Made by a program: the position numbers and the translations under genes. Positions 20,301 through 34,900 of a stretch of DNA of 64,000 nucleotides are shown in pieces. How positions within the stretch are numbered: the stretch's first letter is position 1; each line of letters opens with the position of its first letter. This stretch comes from Hanleya hanleyi (Eukaryota > Mollusca > Polyplacophora > Lepidopleurida > Hanleyidae), in contig JAVTVY010018811.1 of the NCBI GenBank assembly GCA_036873755.1, positions 1-64,000 on the forward strand. Direction: 5' to 3'. The notes beneath the pieces were generated by a model, which was given only the letters and a program-made list of their open reading frames with translations, made no database searches and had not been told where the DNA came from.

Positions 20301-23300
20301 TCGATCACAGAATGAGCTCAGTTTGCTGGGAAAGACAAACATAGAGCCATGTTAACAATTGAACAGTGAAAACTATTTAGTCCACAGGAGACTGTCATTG
20401 GTCAGCTATTAATTATGATATTATTCATATATATTCTCCTGCTACTCAACAAGAGAGTAAATATGAATATTTATATCATAATTAATAAATCCCCCATGAT
20501 GTACATGTATTCATGACTGAAATTGTCTGGGGCCCCGAGATAAAATTATTTTGGGCCCCCTAGATAATTATCCAGTGAAAACATAGGAAAATTCATATAA
20601 GCTGCTCTTCCCTTTTATCCCTTCCCAATTATCTGTACAGAATTGGCTATTTACATGTACCTTCATTGCCGGCCTGTGATCAAACTCACTGGCGATTATC
20701 CTAACTGGCATGTTATATACAGATATACCAGGCTTCGGGGGTGTATAGAAAATTCTATTGGGTCATTTGCCATGGTCAACCCCCGAAGCCTGGTATATCT
20801 GTATAATTACACCGCATATGCTAAAGAGAAGCATAGATGAAGACCGAAAGATAATACAAAGTAATATAAAATAGAAACGAACTTTATTTGCCACAGCAAA
20901 CGCTCCAGATCTGTCGTCTGTGGACGCTGCCATGTTTGTTTACAAACAAGACGGCGAAGATCGCCACCAGGGGAGATAATTCGGCGGCGGGATAATTCGG
21001 CAAATACTTTTAGGCAAATACCCCGCTGCCAAGGCAACGGAAGGCAAATTTCCCGCTGCCCCTGACAGTCGCGTGAGAATGACTCGTGGATGAGAATTTG
21101 CCGTAAATGCCCCGGCTAAGAACCAATCAAAACTCGTCTATCTTATATAAGGTGTAATTATAAATATGAACTGGACACGAACATAGTTATTTTTGGTGAG
21201 TAGTATAGACTGACGAAATCTGGTCGCATATTTGTAGCCGGAGGGTGAGTGAGTGAATAGGATTTAACGTCGCTTTCAATATTATTTCAGTCATCTCTCG
21301 ACGAACAAACTAAGCATCACACAGCCAAGTTGCATTCCTGCTACTCCAAAGAACAAATCTTTGAAGGGGGTGGGGGGGAATGTGGAGAGAAATATGGATG
21401 CAGTGACGTCATATCCGGTGATGTGGATAATGTTAAAAGTATACGGAAAATGGCGGAAAAGGTATAGGGAAATGAGGGGTGTAATGTTATAGGGTTATAG
21501 GAAGGATGAAATGAGGTGATGTAGTGATATATGTCACAGAAAGTGAAAATCTGGTAGCATATTTTGGGGGTGTGTGGGAAAATGTGGCGTAAAATGAGGT
21601 TGTAAATGACGCTGCTGGATTCAGGAATAATGTTGTAAGTATAGGGGAAAATGGCGAGAAAGGTGTAGGGAAACGAGGGATAATGTTACAGGTATAGGGA
21701 GAATGAAATGAGGATCAGGTTATAGGGATATATATATAGCCCATGCATAGCAATACCTGGAAGGTGATGACTTGAGAGTCCAAGCGCCATGTTATAAGTA
21801 TACACGATATTATAGGTATAGGAGGAAATGCGGAGTCAAAGTGGGCGTGTTTGACGTCACATCCATTAGCCAATGAGAATGTCATCTTTATTGCGAGATG
21901 CAGCTTCGTCTATGCATTGGTCGTGGGAAAATTAACCAATTGCCAGCCTACCCTTGAAGCGACTATTCTGATTGGAGGAGTGGTATAAAATTCCAGAAGA
22001 TTCCACGATAGTCATACCCATAGTCATAGTAAGAAATAGCCTATGGATATATGGAGCGAGGGCGGATATATATACGTCTTGGGTATTATATTTTATCCGG
22101 CTACAGATAAAATCGTCCAATGAAAACGAGCGATCACGGTCACATTGCCGCCCGATATTTTTCCATCTACCGCTGTCGATTGTAATTCGGGGTGAGTAAC
22201 TAGGTTACCTCCCTTTGAAGTATCTCCTGTCTCTAAGCACTCGCGTCGATGACTCGTCAGGCTTCATTTTGACACATAGGAAACAGGTGACAATGCCGCA
22301 GGCCTATATGATAGCAAGAAATATGGAAAGGAACGAAAGATTCCAGCAAAACGGTCGAATAACCACTAATAAAGCAATGTTGCCACCATAAATTCACCCA
22401 AGACTTCCTAATATATTAGTTAGTGCTCACGAATAGTTGTTCCGATCCTATCCCGTTCTCAGCTCGAGTTTTTGTCGATCTTTTTAAAGTCGTCCACTAG
22501 ACCTTTTTTCTGAGACAGCTGCGCCATTTTCAACAGTTCCGGGGACGTGGTTTGACCTAGAACATTGGCCAGAGGTCGCTGCGTAAAGTGTTAGCCAATC
22601 AATTTGTGTTGACAGCAAAATCGACGATCACGTGTCAAATTAGCGCTATGGTCATGAGGTCAAACCACGTCCCCGGAGCTGTTGAAAATGGCGCGGCTGT
22701 CTCAGAAAAAAAGGTCTAGTGGACAACTTTGAAAAGACCGACAGAAACTCGAGCTGTGAACGGGATATGATCGGAACAACTGTTCATGAGCACTAACTAA
22801 TATATTAGGAAGGCTTGGGTGAATTTTTGGTGGCAAAATTGCTTTATTAGTGGTTATTCGGCCGTTTCGGTGCAATCTTGTTTCGTTCCTTTTCATAATT
22901 CTTACTATCATAGGCTTGCAGCATTGCCACATGTGTCCTATGTTTTGACAACAAGTATTTGTAATAAAGGTGAGCTTCAGCAGCTGTAGTTCTAAATTAG
23001 ATAGCATTCATTTTGTGAACAGCTCGTATTTCATCGTAATCAGCGATGATGAACGCCAATGAATATTGCAAATGTGTGATTTTACATACAGTGTTTGTTG
23101 TTTCGTGAGCAACAACAACATAGAGCCAAGGTTGTTCACAAGAAGTCCTTTCTCACAGAATTTGTCTATGGACATTAGCGTGTTTAGAAAGGGTCTTCGG
23201 CCGGATAAACGCTGACGCCTCGCTTAATATAAATTTTACTGACCCCATATATTTCTCTATTGGGTCACTGACAAACCGTGTAACTAATAATATCTTCCTT

Positions 23301-25889
23301 GTTCTTTGCGGTATGGAGTGTGACATCTTGTTCTTTCTCTCTCGTGCTGTAGAATACGATGGAGGAGGTATCGAGACCATGGGCTAACGTTTGTTGAAAA
23401 GTTCTGATGACGCATGCGCAATACGCAAGCAGATCTGGGTGGACGTTTTGGGGTCTAGGTGGACCGATAGTGGTCCGATTTGGTCGTGTGAGGTGTCATA
23501 GTGAAGCACTCCCGAGGGAGCGTTCGACGGGACTAGAGTGAAGTAGAAATATGTGATATCTGCGCCTGAGCAGTAGAAAAAGTGTATTAGAATTGACGTT
23601 TTGGGGTCTATATTGACCAATATTGGTCCGATTGAGTCGTGGGGGGTGTCATAGTGAAGCATTCGTCAGGGAACGTTCGACTGGGCTATTGTGTAGTCCG
23701 TTTTCAACAAATTTGCGCATGCGCCAAAAGGCGGACGTATTATGTGATAGCGGTTTCCGTCCGTCTGTCCGTGTGTCCGTCCGTCCCTCGTGTCCGGTCT
23801 ATATCTGGCACAGTTTTCTATCTACAGTTCTAATTTTTGGTGAGTGGATACCCTACGGGGAGACGATGTGTCGCGTACCAAAATCAAGGTCGAGGTCAGA
23901 GGTCAAAGGTCACTGGCCTCAAAAACGGGAAAGCACTGAAGTGTTCGTGTCCGGTCTATATCTGCGAACGTTTTCTATCCACAGTTGCAATTTTTTTGTG
24001 AGTGGATACACTAGGTGGAGACGATGTGTCGCGTACCAAAATTGAGGTCGAGGTCAGAGGTCAAAGGTCACTGTTGCCTAAAATCAGGAAATCATTGATC
24101 ATTGACAGTTTCTTATCTACAGTTCTAATTTTTGGTGAGTGGATGCCCTAGGGGGGAATGATGTGTTGCATACCAAATGTAGGTCGAGGTCAGATGTCAA
24201 AGGTCAGTGTGACTGAAAAATCAGGAAATCATTAAAAATTTCTAATTTTTTGTGAGTGGATTCAATAGTTGGAAATGAAGTGTCGCATACCAAAAAATAG
24301 GTCAAGGTCCAAGGTCCAAGGTCACTGACCCCAAAATCTGGAAATTATTAAAAATAACATTTTTTGTGTCAGTAGATACATTAGTGGGTCATGATGTGTC
24401 ACCTACCAAAATGTAGGTCAAGGTCAAAGGTCAAGGTCACTGTGACCCCAAAATCGTGAAATTGTTAAAAATCATGATTTTTTTTAGTCCATTGAGAAAT
24501 TACAGGGAGCCGTTTTGTCATGTACCAAAATTTAGGTCAAGGGCAATAGTCTAGGTCACTGTGACCCCCAAAATCATGAAATTCATAAAAATCTTGATTT
24601 TTTTGTGTCCATTGATACATTGAGGGAAGACGATGTGTCGTGTACCAAAATTTAGGTCAAGGTAAAGGCCAAAATCAGGAAATCATTAAAAATAACTTAT
24701 TTCTGCAAGTACATGTAGATACATTAAAGGGACATGATGTGTTTCATACCAAAACGTGGGTCAACGGTTAAGGTCACTGTGACCCCAAAATCAAGAAATC
24801 ATTAAAAGTCAAATTTTCATATGCCTGTCGAAAACGAAGTCGTGTAACGCGATGTTGCGTTCTGTTCATTCATCCATCAACATTTGTTGTCCATGCGATA
24901 TATCTAGTTTCAAGGTATAGATTAGTACCAAACTTTGAGTATACCTTACTCGCATGGCAAAGAGGAGTCCTACATTTTGAGATCAATTTGTCAAAGGTCA
25001 AGGTCATAGTCCCCCAAAACTGAATCAAGTTTAGCTGACTAAATGTGTTACATGTAGGTTGGAATATTCAGAGTTCTCTCCAATACATGTATATGGCATT
25101 TGTCCTGTGGAGTTGTCTCCCATGTTTGAAACAGGTACATTTAGTTAAACTGTTGTGAAATTAAAACCATACATTTACTAATTTAACGGGGAGAGGGATC
25201 CTTTATGAACTTCATACCTGTTTATTAACTCAAGAACAAATATTTACTTCATCATTTTCTTCTTCCTTCATCAGGACTGCACAAATTGAAAATTCTGCTT
25301 AACCCAAATATGGGTTACGCTAAAAATTGTTGGGTAACCCTTCTCTGATTTGCATAACCCATCACTATTGTATACAGGTTAATATCCGTAATTCAAGTGA
25401 ACTGAAAATGGGTTACGCATAATGAAAATTGCATAACCAAATCTATTGTTCGCGCAATTTGTGCAGCCCTGTTCATGAAAAATTTCTCGCCTGAAAGGAA
25501 TCCATTTGCAGGGAAACTACTATTTTCTTGTGTTTGACTATTTTCGATTTCAGTATTGGATATGTGAGCTCTTCAATGACTCTTGATTCAAGGTCAACTT
25601 GTTACCAAGAGTTAAGCTCAGTTTAGTTTATCATTCAGTCTAAGATGTGATATATGTTACATTCTCGGAAGCACGAAATTGTAGACCTTTCTCTTGTAGA
25701 CCAATTGGAACCAAGGCTAGTAAACAACCTTGAAATTTGGACCAATGTAATTCCAGATATACGGGCGTATATTGAAGCCCCTTGGGCTCTTGTTAGCATA
25801 TCGGCTGCATACCGAAAACAATCTTCCAGAAATGCATCTTCCAAAAATGCCGTTTTTGAAAATGACGTCACAGTGACTTTTTCTCTCTC

Positions 25890-25924
<35 letters not shown>

Positions 25925-28900
25925 TCTTACGTTTTAATATTGTCCAGTATACCGTGATACAGGAATATAATGTGGTAAGTTTCAGCCCCTAGCTCAAGCG
26001 TAAGACAGGTCCCGAATCGCCCCCGCTGGGGTATACATGTGTGGAAGTTTGTCAGTTACTTGCCGACGGGGGTGGGGGGTTCTCTCCAGATACTGCGATT
26101 TCCTCCACCATTCAAAATGGAGTAAAATAATCTTGAGTGTGCCATTAAACCAAATCCGCCCCTCAGCCCCACCAATCACCCAGACCAGATAAAAAGGGTA
26201 ATAGCTTGCGAAGATTCCAGAAGTAACAACATCATCATTTTCTCAGTTAGACGAGATTCTGAGATCGAAAACGAGGCCGGGATACGTAATGGGTCAACTG
26301 AGACAATCACGTGGGATGGCTCCTATAAATAGTGATCCAATGAGAATACGTGTCTATATTTAAAATGGCGCGGGTCGAATGACCAATCGCTGGAGGGGAG
26401 ACAGCTGGAACAGCACTCTGACACTGTCTGTTAATATATTCATATAGTCTAGTTCACAACATATAATATCTCAGAAGTTTCACTTCGTCCATGTAATAAA
26501 TTGCATCTGCTGTTCAGTACTTTAAGGCTGAAATGCAAAGGTCTTCATAGTTTCCGGCATCAAGTATTTTCTTCTTCTTTTTACAATTTGAACCAAACGA
26601 AGTAGATAGACCGATATTTCTATCACTATTCACCTAAATAAAACATTAAATGGAGAATCTAGAAGCCTTTGCCTTTTACCTTTAAACACCATTACATTAT
26701 GAAATCACCATTTGCGATTAAGCCCCGGTACACGAAACAACTATTATGGAGTATTATATGGAGAGAATTTCAAAGTTACTCCAAAGGTTTCTCCTTTAAA
26801 CGTATTTATTTACGTCAGAAAAATGTCATATTTCTTTGCCCACACTGTATATTTTGGGCCTGGGCGACTCGTGAAAGAATTGCATGTCTTCATTAGATCT
26901 GTCCATTTATAGCACACATTAATTTTACCATGTCATGTTTGCGTGATTCGTTGTCAACAATGACTTTTATTTAGGCCATTAATTAGTCACTTGTAAGAAT
27001 CACAGCTGATGCTCGAGTTACATAATCATATTTCAGTACATAGGTTCACGAAGGATCCAGTCATAGGCCTCACTCCCGACATTCGGTATTATGTGTAATC
27101 CACAAAACAATTTCCCTGTCAATAATCGATATATATTTATATGCTCTGACTGGTGTGTTGAATGATGGCAGCTAGATTTATGCCAGATATCACTACAGGA
27201 ATGGTATACAACTTAGGAAGGTACAGTCTAATAGCTACTCTACTGATCAACTAGTTATATGATATTTCAAACCATCATTGTACATTAATAAAATTGCATA
27301 TATTTTTATGCATAATATATACATGTAATTTATTTTGAATAGTCTTGATACTTTTATCTATATTCTTAACTTCTTTCTACATCTTCATTTCCAAGTCAAT
27401 ACAATAGGACTTCTATTCTCCAGCCTTCAAAGTCCTTTCTCTGACTGCGACTCCGTTTCATGGCTTCCCCATACTCATCATTGTATGCAGTTTAGAGCTG
27501 ATTGGTTCTTTAATTTCGCTATAAATAGAGTCATCTTATCTGATGTTGATTAACAAGGCGCTCGTAAAACCTTTGACGTAGTCTCCTTTTAGTCACAGGT
27601 ATATCATCTTGTTTAGTTCACCCGATTCGTCTTCGCCATAACCTTATTTTAAATACTGTTGCCTCCTCTCACCAATGCCATGGAGGAAAAGCAAACAGAT
27701 GGACATTCACACCTCAAAGTCAATAACTTTCGCCTTTGTTACGGGGTATACTATTAGTTATTCAGGTTTTTCCCAGGGTGTATGAAAAGTTATGACCCTC
27801 CCTGAAACTCATACACCCTGAGGCGTCAGCATTTTTTAATTAACATATCGAATTATAGAGTTAAAAAGGCAATTTTTCTGAAACTTTACCACGGAAATTC
27901 AGCATATATGTGTCTGTCCATTTACGAAGCCGGTCTCCATTTTGACAAAACGCGTTGTCTACGCGAGTAATGTAGACGCGCAACACGGACGCCGAGCTGT
28001 GACAGTGTTCAATTTTGACCCTAAATATAACCATTTACAAGGTATGTGTGTCTAAAAGATTGATTGAACGTGATGCAGCAAGACTTCCTCTCATCAAATA
28101 TCAACGGTTGTGTATAATATTGTGTGTTGATTTCGGGAAATGATCTTTGAAAGCGCACAACTCGCCGACCCTGGTTCGGTAGGCTAGCGATTATGCATAA
28201 TTTTCGCGTGGCCAGAAAACGCTTCATGTTCATTATATTTATATTCTCGACATGAGAGAAGTAGAATACTCCGACTATGATGGTATTCTGGTCAATATTA
28301 TGGTATCTCCCGCCAGAAATATTGGAAAATTTAAGTTGGAAGTCTTGAAGTGGAGATCCGCCATGTCTGCTTTCGCACGTGAACCGTGATTTTTTATCCC
28401 CTGGGAGCCCTTCCACAAGAGGGACCGTTCGGCCACACCGTTCAACATGGTTCAGTATACCGCATTAAGATGATTGGTCACGTGATCGGTCAGACCGGTC
28501 GGGCGCTGACATGGAAAGATCCGGGTGTACGGATTTTTACACCCTAGTAAACTGACCAATCGAAATGCTACGATTTAGGTTGAGGGATAATAATAGCTAA
28601 GATTCATAGCGTCACGCTATGCCGACACAAATACATTTCATTGTTGGTAACTCGAACATCTCCATGGCGCACTTATTATTACCTTTGCGCCCTATTGGAC
28701 CTTCATTAACTTGAGAAAATGGGCCGCCATGAATAAAAATACAGAAATGACAGACTAAATGGCCTTTCGTCGTTCATATATTAATTACAGACGTTACAAT
28801 TATCCCTATGGAGCCTCAAAATCACCTGAAATCGAGGGTCAAGAAGATGGGCATTTCCGTCATAATAGACCCCGTGTATACAGGGGATGATGATCACAAC

Positions 28901-31900
28901 ATCCATTATGGTATTTTTAGAAAGGTGAGCTGTCTCACCTTTATTGGGATCTAGAAAATTTCTGATTTTAGGGTTGTCCGAAGTACACGTATAAAAATAG
29001 TTCCAAATTGTTTATTCTTTCTCAGACCAGAATAGTTATCCTTCAGTGGTTGACAGCCTTTGTAGGCCTATATATAGTCACTTAGCATGTACTTGATGCC
29101 TTACCTGTATTAAATAATACTCTGTTAATTGTTTTCCTTCAATATATCAGATTAATACACACGAAAGTATGGAAGCCTGCTATCGTCACTCTTCCAAAGA
29201 TTGGCCTAAGCTCAGAGAAATACAGTTGAACAGGCAATATGTACATGTATAAATAGCTGCCCTACCATAGCTCTAGGAGCTGTACATGTATCTATGCTGG
29301 GTTTACTTTCTGATAAATGAAGAGGTCAGGCTAATACTAGGCCATCACATGGACTGGTGTTAGGAATATATGTACATGTATGTAGTGAAATTAATGAATC
29401 AATTGAACTTAAACTTAGAAATAATACCATCTGACATGTCTGAGAACTGAAATATTCTGAGATGGATGTCTTGCCACTTGTTGTTTCATGCACTCATGTG
29501 TACTACTACTTTCATTCAGTGCCAGTACCGGGTGTATGTATAATAGTAGTACCACTACATACGGATCAGCTTGGTATTATGGCCAGTTTTGGGGGCTTTT
29601 TCAAACAAATAGATACTATTTTGAATTGAAACGATGGGAAAGAAATCTGCTACGCAGGAAGCAGCTATTCTTCTGAGTTTTACTATCTTCACTATTGAAG
29701 CCAGTCAATCGATAGTCTCTGAAAATGATACTCGGGTATCACAATCAGTTAAAAACTATTTTTCCTGTGTCCCATAAATTACAAGATATTAATTTACAAA
29801 TGGAAGTACTGTGCAATCAAATCTAGATTATGCAAAGGAAGTTCACAGGCGATGGATGGTATCTGTCCCAGTCCTCAATCAAGCAACAGCGTTTATCTTC
29901 TGAACCACCTTTCTATATATGCCCATGGGCCTAGTTATTCATGGCGGCCCATTTTCTCAAGTTAATGAAGGTCCAATAGGGCGCAAGGGTAATAATAATA
30001 ACTGCGCCATGGAGATGTTCGAGTTACCAACAGGGAAATGTATTTGTCGTCGGCATAGCGTTGAGGGAAGGGAGACGCTATGAATCTTAGCTAGGGGTAT
30101 ACCCGACATTCGACTCATTCCAGTCACGAATGTCAGTCGGAACACGGACATTAATATTTTCAACTATTGGTTCTGTCTGCATTGATAATACCTTTCATAT
30201 TTTGACCTGATATATGGAGTTTTGTTTGCCCCATGGGTGAGGTGTAGGTTCGGTACCATCCATATAGCGTCCGATGCGACAGTCAGTAGTTAGCCGTCGT
30301 ACATAGAGGATTTCCCCGTCTATAATCTAAAAGACCTTATTTCATAAAACAACATTAGAGCTAAACTGCAAGTTGACAGACAGACATGATCCTTCACCCA
30401 GTCACATGTTGACACTAAGCCTATAGCAACCCTTGATCATCTATCCTGCTGATCTTCAAGCGGGTGAGCAATAAGTCCCTTTGCGATTACTGTCCATATC
30501 CAACAAAATTTCTTGATATCAACAGACTTGAAAAAGACTTAGAGAGAGGTCTTCGTTCAGCTTACAGGCATAGAGTTTGTCAGCTCCTATGAATGTTTAT
30601 TAGAAAGATTCAGAGTTTGAAATGAAAAAGCAAATGGTTACAGGTGTTAAAGCAATTCACGGACATTTTTTTTCGTATAAATAAAGCTTGAGAGGAATTC
30701 TAAAACTGAAAATCCCACGAGTGAGAACTACTAAATTTGACGTGTTATCTGTTGGTGCGAATTTGTTAACAATTTACCCGAATTCTCTTCGCTAAAATGT
30801 TTTAAATGAAGGGTAATGACATGGTTTAGCACCAAATTCTCTGTAACAATTTTTAAGATTTCCGAGTGTGGGCACCGCGGGTGACTCACGTGCCCACTCT
30901 TTAATACTTCAGCTTTATTTAGTTCCACGTTAACTGGTAGCTCATATTGTGTCAATTCTTACTTTGATCTTATTTGTCCTATTATAAACTGTATTTATTT
31001 AGTTTCCCGTAAGAAGTGTGGTCAAGTGTATGTTGGCAAGACCACCCAAAGACTTCATCTGAGGGTGAACGGTCACAGAAAATCCGTTAAGAAAATGCAA
31101 TTGCTTATAGGCAAACCTTTTTCCTGGCCCCGACCATGGCTAGGACAACTTCCAGATAGACATAGTCTCCCTTTTGATTTGAGGGAAAAATCCGAGAGAG
31201 AGAATTGTTCTGAATGCTGGCGCTTGGGTCAGTATCCCCGTATGGTGTAAATGATAATGTTTCAGGGTTCGGCAATGTTACGAAGCGCCATTCAAATATA
31301 TTAAATATTACCCAGCTACTTAAGCCCGACCAACGGAGACATCGAAGCCAAGGTTGAAGAAAGTTTAATAGTGCGTTGATTCACGATCATATCACTTTAA
31401 ATTACTTAACGGGTTTACCTAACACACCCAACATACCTTGCGTACAGTCCTGTATGCGTTACCTCCGAGAGTTTTGAATCATATTGCCAGAGATACACAT
31501 GTACAACGATCTGTATCTTCAGGAAATATTACACCACCCACAATCACTAAAGTTTGCCACGATATAACGTATTTCTCGATTGTATCGTACAGTGAGCATT
31601 ATCGAAACATCCAACGACCGGCTTTTCTTTTAACTCAACTACTTGTATAAAGGACTGGACATTATTAAGTTACGACGAATGCTGAATGATCCAGAGGTAC
31701 GCAGCGCTGTACCAGACCATTTTAAGTTCACAGAACCTCCTTGCATTTCATATAAGTATACTAAATCTATAGCCACCAAAATATTCAATTACTCTAATGC
31801 TGTAACGGAGTTTGACTGGAACTTATACACCTCTGGAGGCTTCAGTTGTGATTGTGAATCATCGAACTATATCTATACACCATGCAAGCATGTTGTGACT

Positions 31901-34900
31901 GGTGACCTTGATATATTGAGTAATGAGGACCTAAAACACTCTTGATGAAGGGTCCTAAATATAGAGAGCCGAGAAAAAATAAATCTGAAGGCGGACCAGA
32001 AGATAGTCCTGACTGCACTGGAAGAGTATGTTATTGAGTGGTCAACGCGAGAATAAGTTGAACCTACAGTACTCGTTGACTGGTGGGACTTCACCAAGAA
32101 CAAGGTCGTTAAAACAATCCGCCTTATTGACAGTAGTAGTCTTCGCCAAGCAAAACAAGTACTTAGAAACCTCAGTTTGCAAAACGTTCTAGCAACTTCC
32201 TAGAGTAAATTCGTTATAGTCCCAGCCGTCAAATCACCAAATAATAAAATATTCATATGTAAATATTACTATTACCAGGTGCTAGTCAAGGAATTAAGTA
32301 TTAGCACACCATGGCCGAATACGTCTGCTTACTCCCAAACAACAACCACAAAACCGTTCTCAAGGAAAGGGACATTTGTCTTCCAACCACTCATAGCGAT
32401 ATACCGAAAGTGTACTGGACTCCCAAAATGCATAAATCACCATACACAGCTTGATTCATAGCTGGTTCTAGAAGCTGCACCATCAAGCTTCTTTTAACCC
32501 TGTTGGCGAGGGCCCTTCAGCAGGTAAAAGCATTTTGGGAAAGGTATTGCCCCACAGTCTCTAAGAACTCCGGTATTGAATGCGTGTGGATATTGAAACA
32601 CTTAAAATCTCTCGCGGAAGACCTTGATGCTAAAGGTCACATACCGTACAGACATCTATCCACATGGGATTTCTCGACTCTCGGTACTACAATCCCTCAT
32701 TGGGACCGTATTGACCGTCTTATCTCATTAGCAGTATCGTTGTTCAAGACAACTGATAGTGGATATGTTAATGTCGGAAGTCATAAAGCATTCTTTAGCT
32801 CCACTATATACTAGGGATATCATTCATGGGACGTTTCATTGTTTATAGATTTTTGATAAGCAGTATGTGCAAGGGAATTGGCCTATTTGGGTCAAATATC
32901 GGTGATAATATTTTAAAGTATACTGATTTCTACCGGGTTGCATTGATATATTCATTCGTATGGTTTAGTTAGAATTCTTTGCACTTGTCACTCTGCACTG
33001 TAGTCGGTGACAAAAGCTCCATTCAAGCTAGCGTTTATTGCTTCACTATGTATCAAATGAACCTTAAATAAAAAAAAGTCTTATCCGAATTTGAAGACAC
33101 GTGACTCGGCTTGACCAAGAGAATTATGTAGACTTGCGGCGGTCGTTTCTGGATTGAATAGTTCCTGTCATACCTCAGACTTGTGTCTCTGATATGTCTC
33201 ACTGATCAAGAGAAAGTCTCAGTCATTTTCTATCAATGGGGTTCGCCAGCTCGAACTGACGCCAGGTGGCTACGTGTACCAAGAGGTAAATGACGCATGC
33301 GCATGTCGTTTTTCTTGACGTCACAAAGGCAACGTCATAATGTAACGACGTTGTAATTGTTCGTTTCATGACGCCACGTCTTCTTTACCTGCTGGAACAC
33401 TGCCAATCTCAAATTGGGGGTGTTCACGTGAACATTGTGAGGGTGATGCTAATTACCTACATACATAGCTTTTATGCAATATCAATTACTTGTTTTCGTT
33501 CTTTCAGGATTACTTGATAAACCAGAGGGATTCAATGACGTGCAGTAAAAACATGCCTTGTAAATGGGCGGTGTGTCTATGGGAACGGGATCCCAACCAG
33601 CAATCAAATAGATGTGACTTCACGCCAAATGAGTAAGTATGGGCCTATGTCAGAGTTGTCCGTATGTTGCTAAAGGCAAGTTTAAGGAATTTAATAATCA
33701 TCCACCCACTTTATATTACTGAGACCGGGTTTTCTTGTGGAAAAACTCTTGCGAGACTAAAATTCTCTTGAGTAATATTAAATTTGCCCGAGCAATCACT
33801 GTATTTATAAGTATATATAAATGTATGAAGCATCCCGAAGTCTTCCGCACAGCAATACAGATGTTCCTCAGGGTGTAATTACAAGGGGCCATGAACGGGA
33901 CGTTGTTTCACCTAGACTGGACCCAGCCCCTGTTTCATAATGTATTTTAAAGGGGAAACAAAAGGAAGTAACTCTGCCTATTAAGTTAATGCTTGAAACA
34001 GGGACTGGACGGAACGTCACAAGGGAGCTAACTTTGCAAGAAAAAATGCACAATATACTGTGCATTTTTTGTTACCAATGAAAACTCCGTATTCTGACCC
34101 CGCCCCCAACTCAAAGGATTTGATTGGTCTGTTCATATACGCACGCTGGAAGAAATGCGTTCATGTGACGTCAACAATGAGAATGACGTTACTACCATGA
34201 CCTCAACAATGGGAATGACGTTACTGCCGAGACCTGACAGTATAGCGTTAGAATGAAATTGATACAAATATTACGACCGAAGGTAAAAACATGTCAATCA
34301 TCCAGACTAGCCACGCCTCCAGATGGAATCTTTACACGACGAAACCCATCAAATCGTCCAGTCTCTATTTCAAAAATCATTTTTTCATTTTTTTTCTTCA
34401 TTTTATTTATTTACTCATCAAACGTATATATAAATAGTACATATGAAATAGAGACTCATCCAGTCTATGTTTCACCCAGCTAACGACCTGATTGAACGTC
34501 ATATTTAGCTCGCACGGGATTTAGACAGCCTCGGTGTTAGATATAATAGTCCGTTATGTCATACATGAGTTTACTCGACAATGCGACAATGTCTCAATAT
34601 CGTCGACATCCAGCGGTGCTACTCTTGTGAGCATGGGCAACCCAACCCATTTTGAAGACATATTGTAAACGATACAGAGATATGAGGATTGGCGATTTTC
34701 CAAAGCAGTTCTATTCTAAACCCTTTCGGTGTTTCATTCCACAAATCAGTGAAAGGGTTTGCAGTCCTGAAATGAGTGTTTAATAAATACAAATTGCTGC
34801 TGATTACGTGTAATGTGACACTTCGATTGGGGATGTGGGTTCATACTTTTTTCTGCTGTACGTCAGTTATAGCTGGAATGCACATTCGCCTTCTCCTTCT

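Noticed and set aside
28021..28416. 131-codon minus-strand open frame
   Set aside because: No recognisable domain, no good start context, and it lies in repeat-rich intronic DNA.
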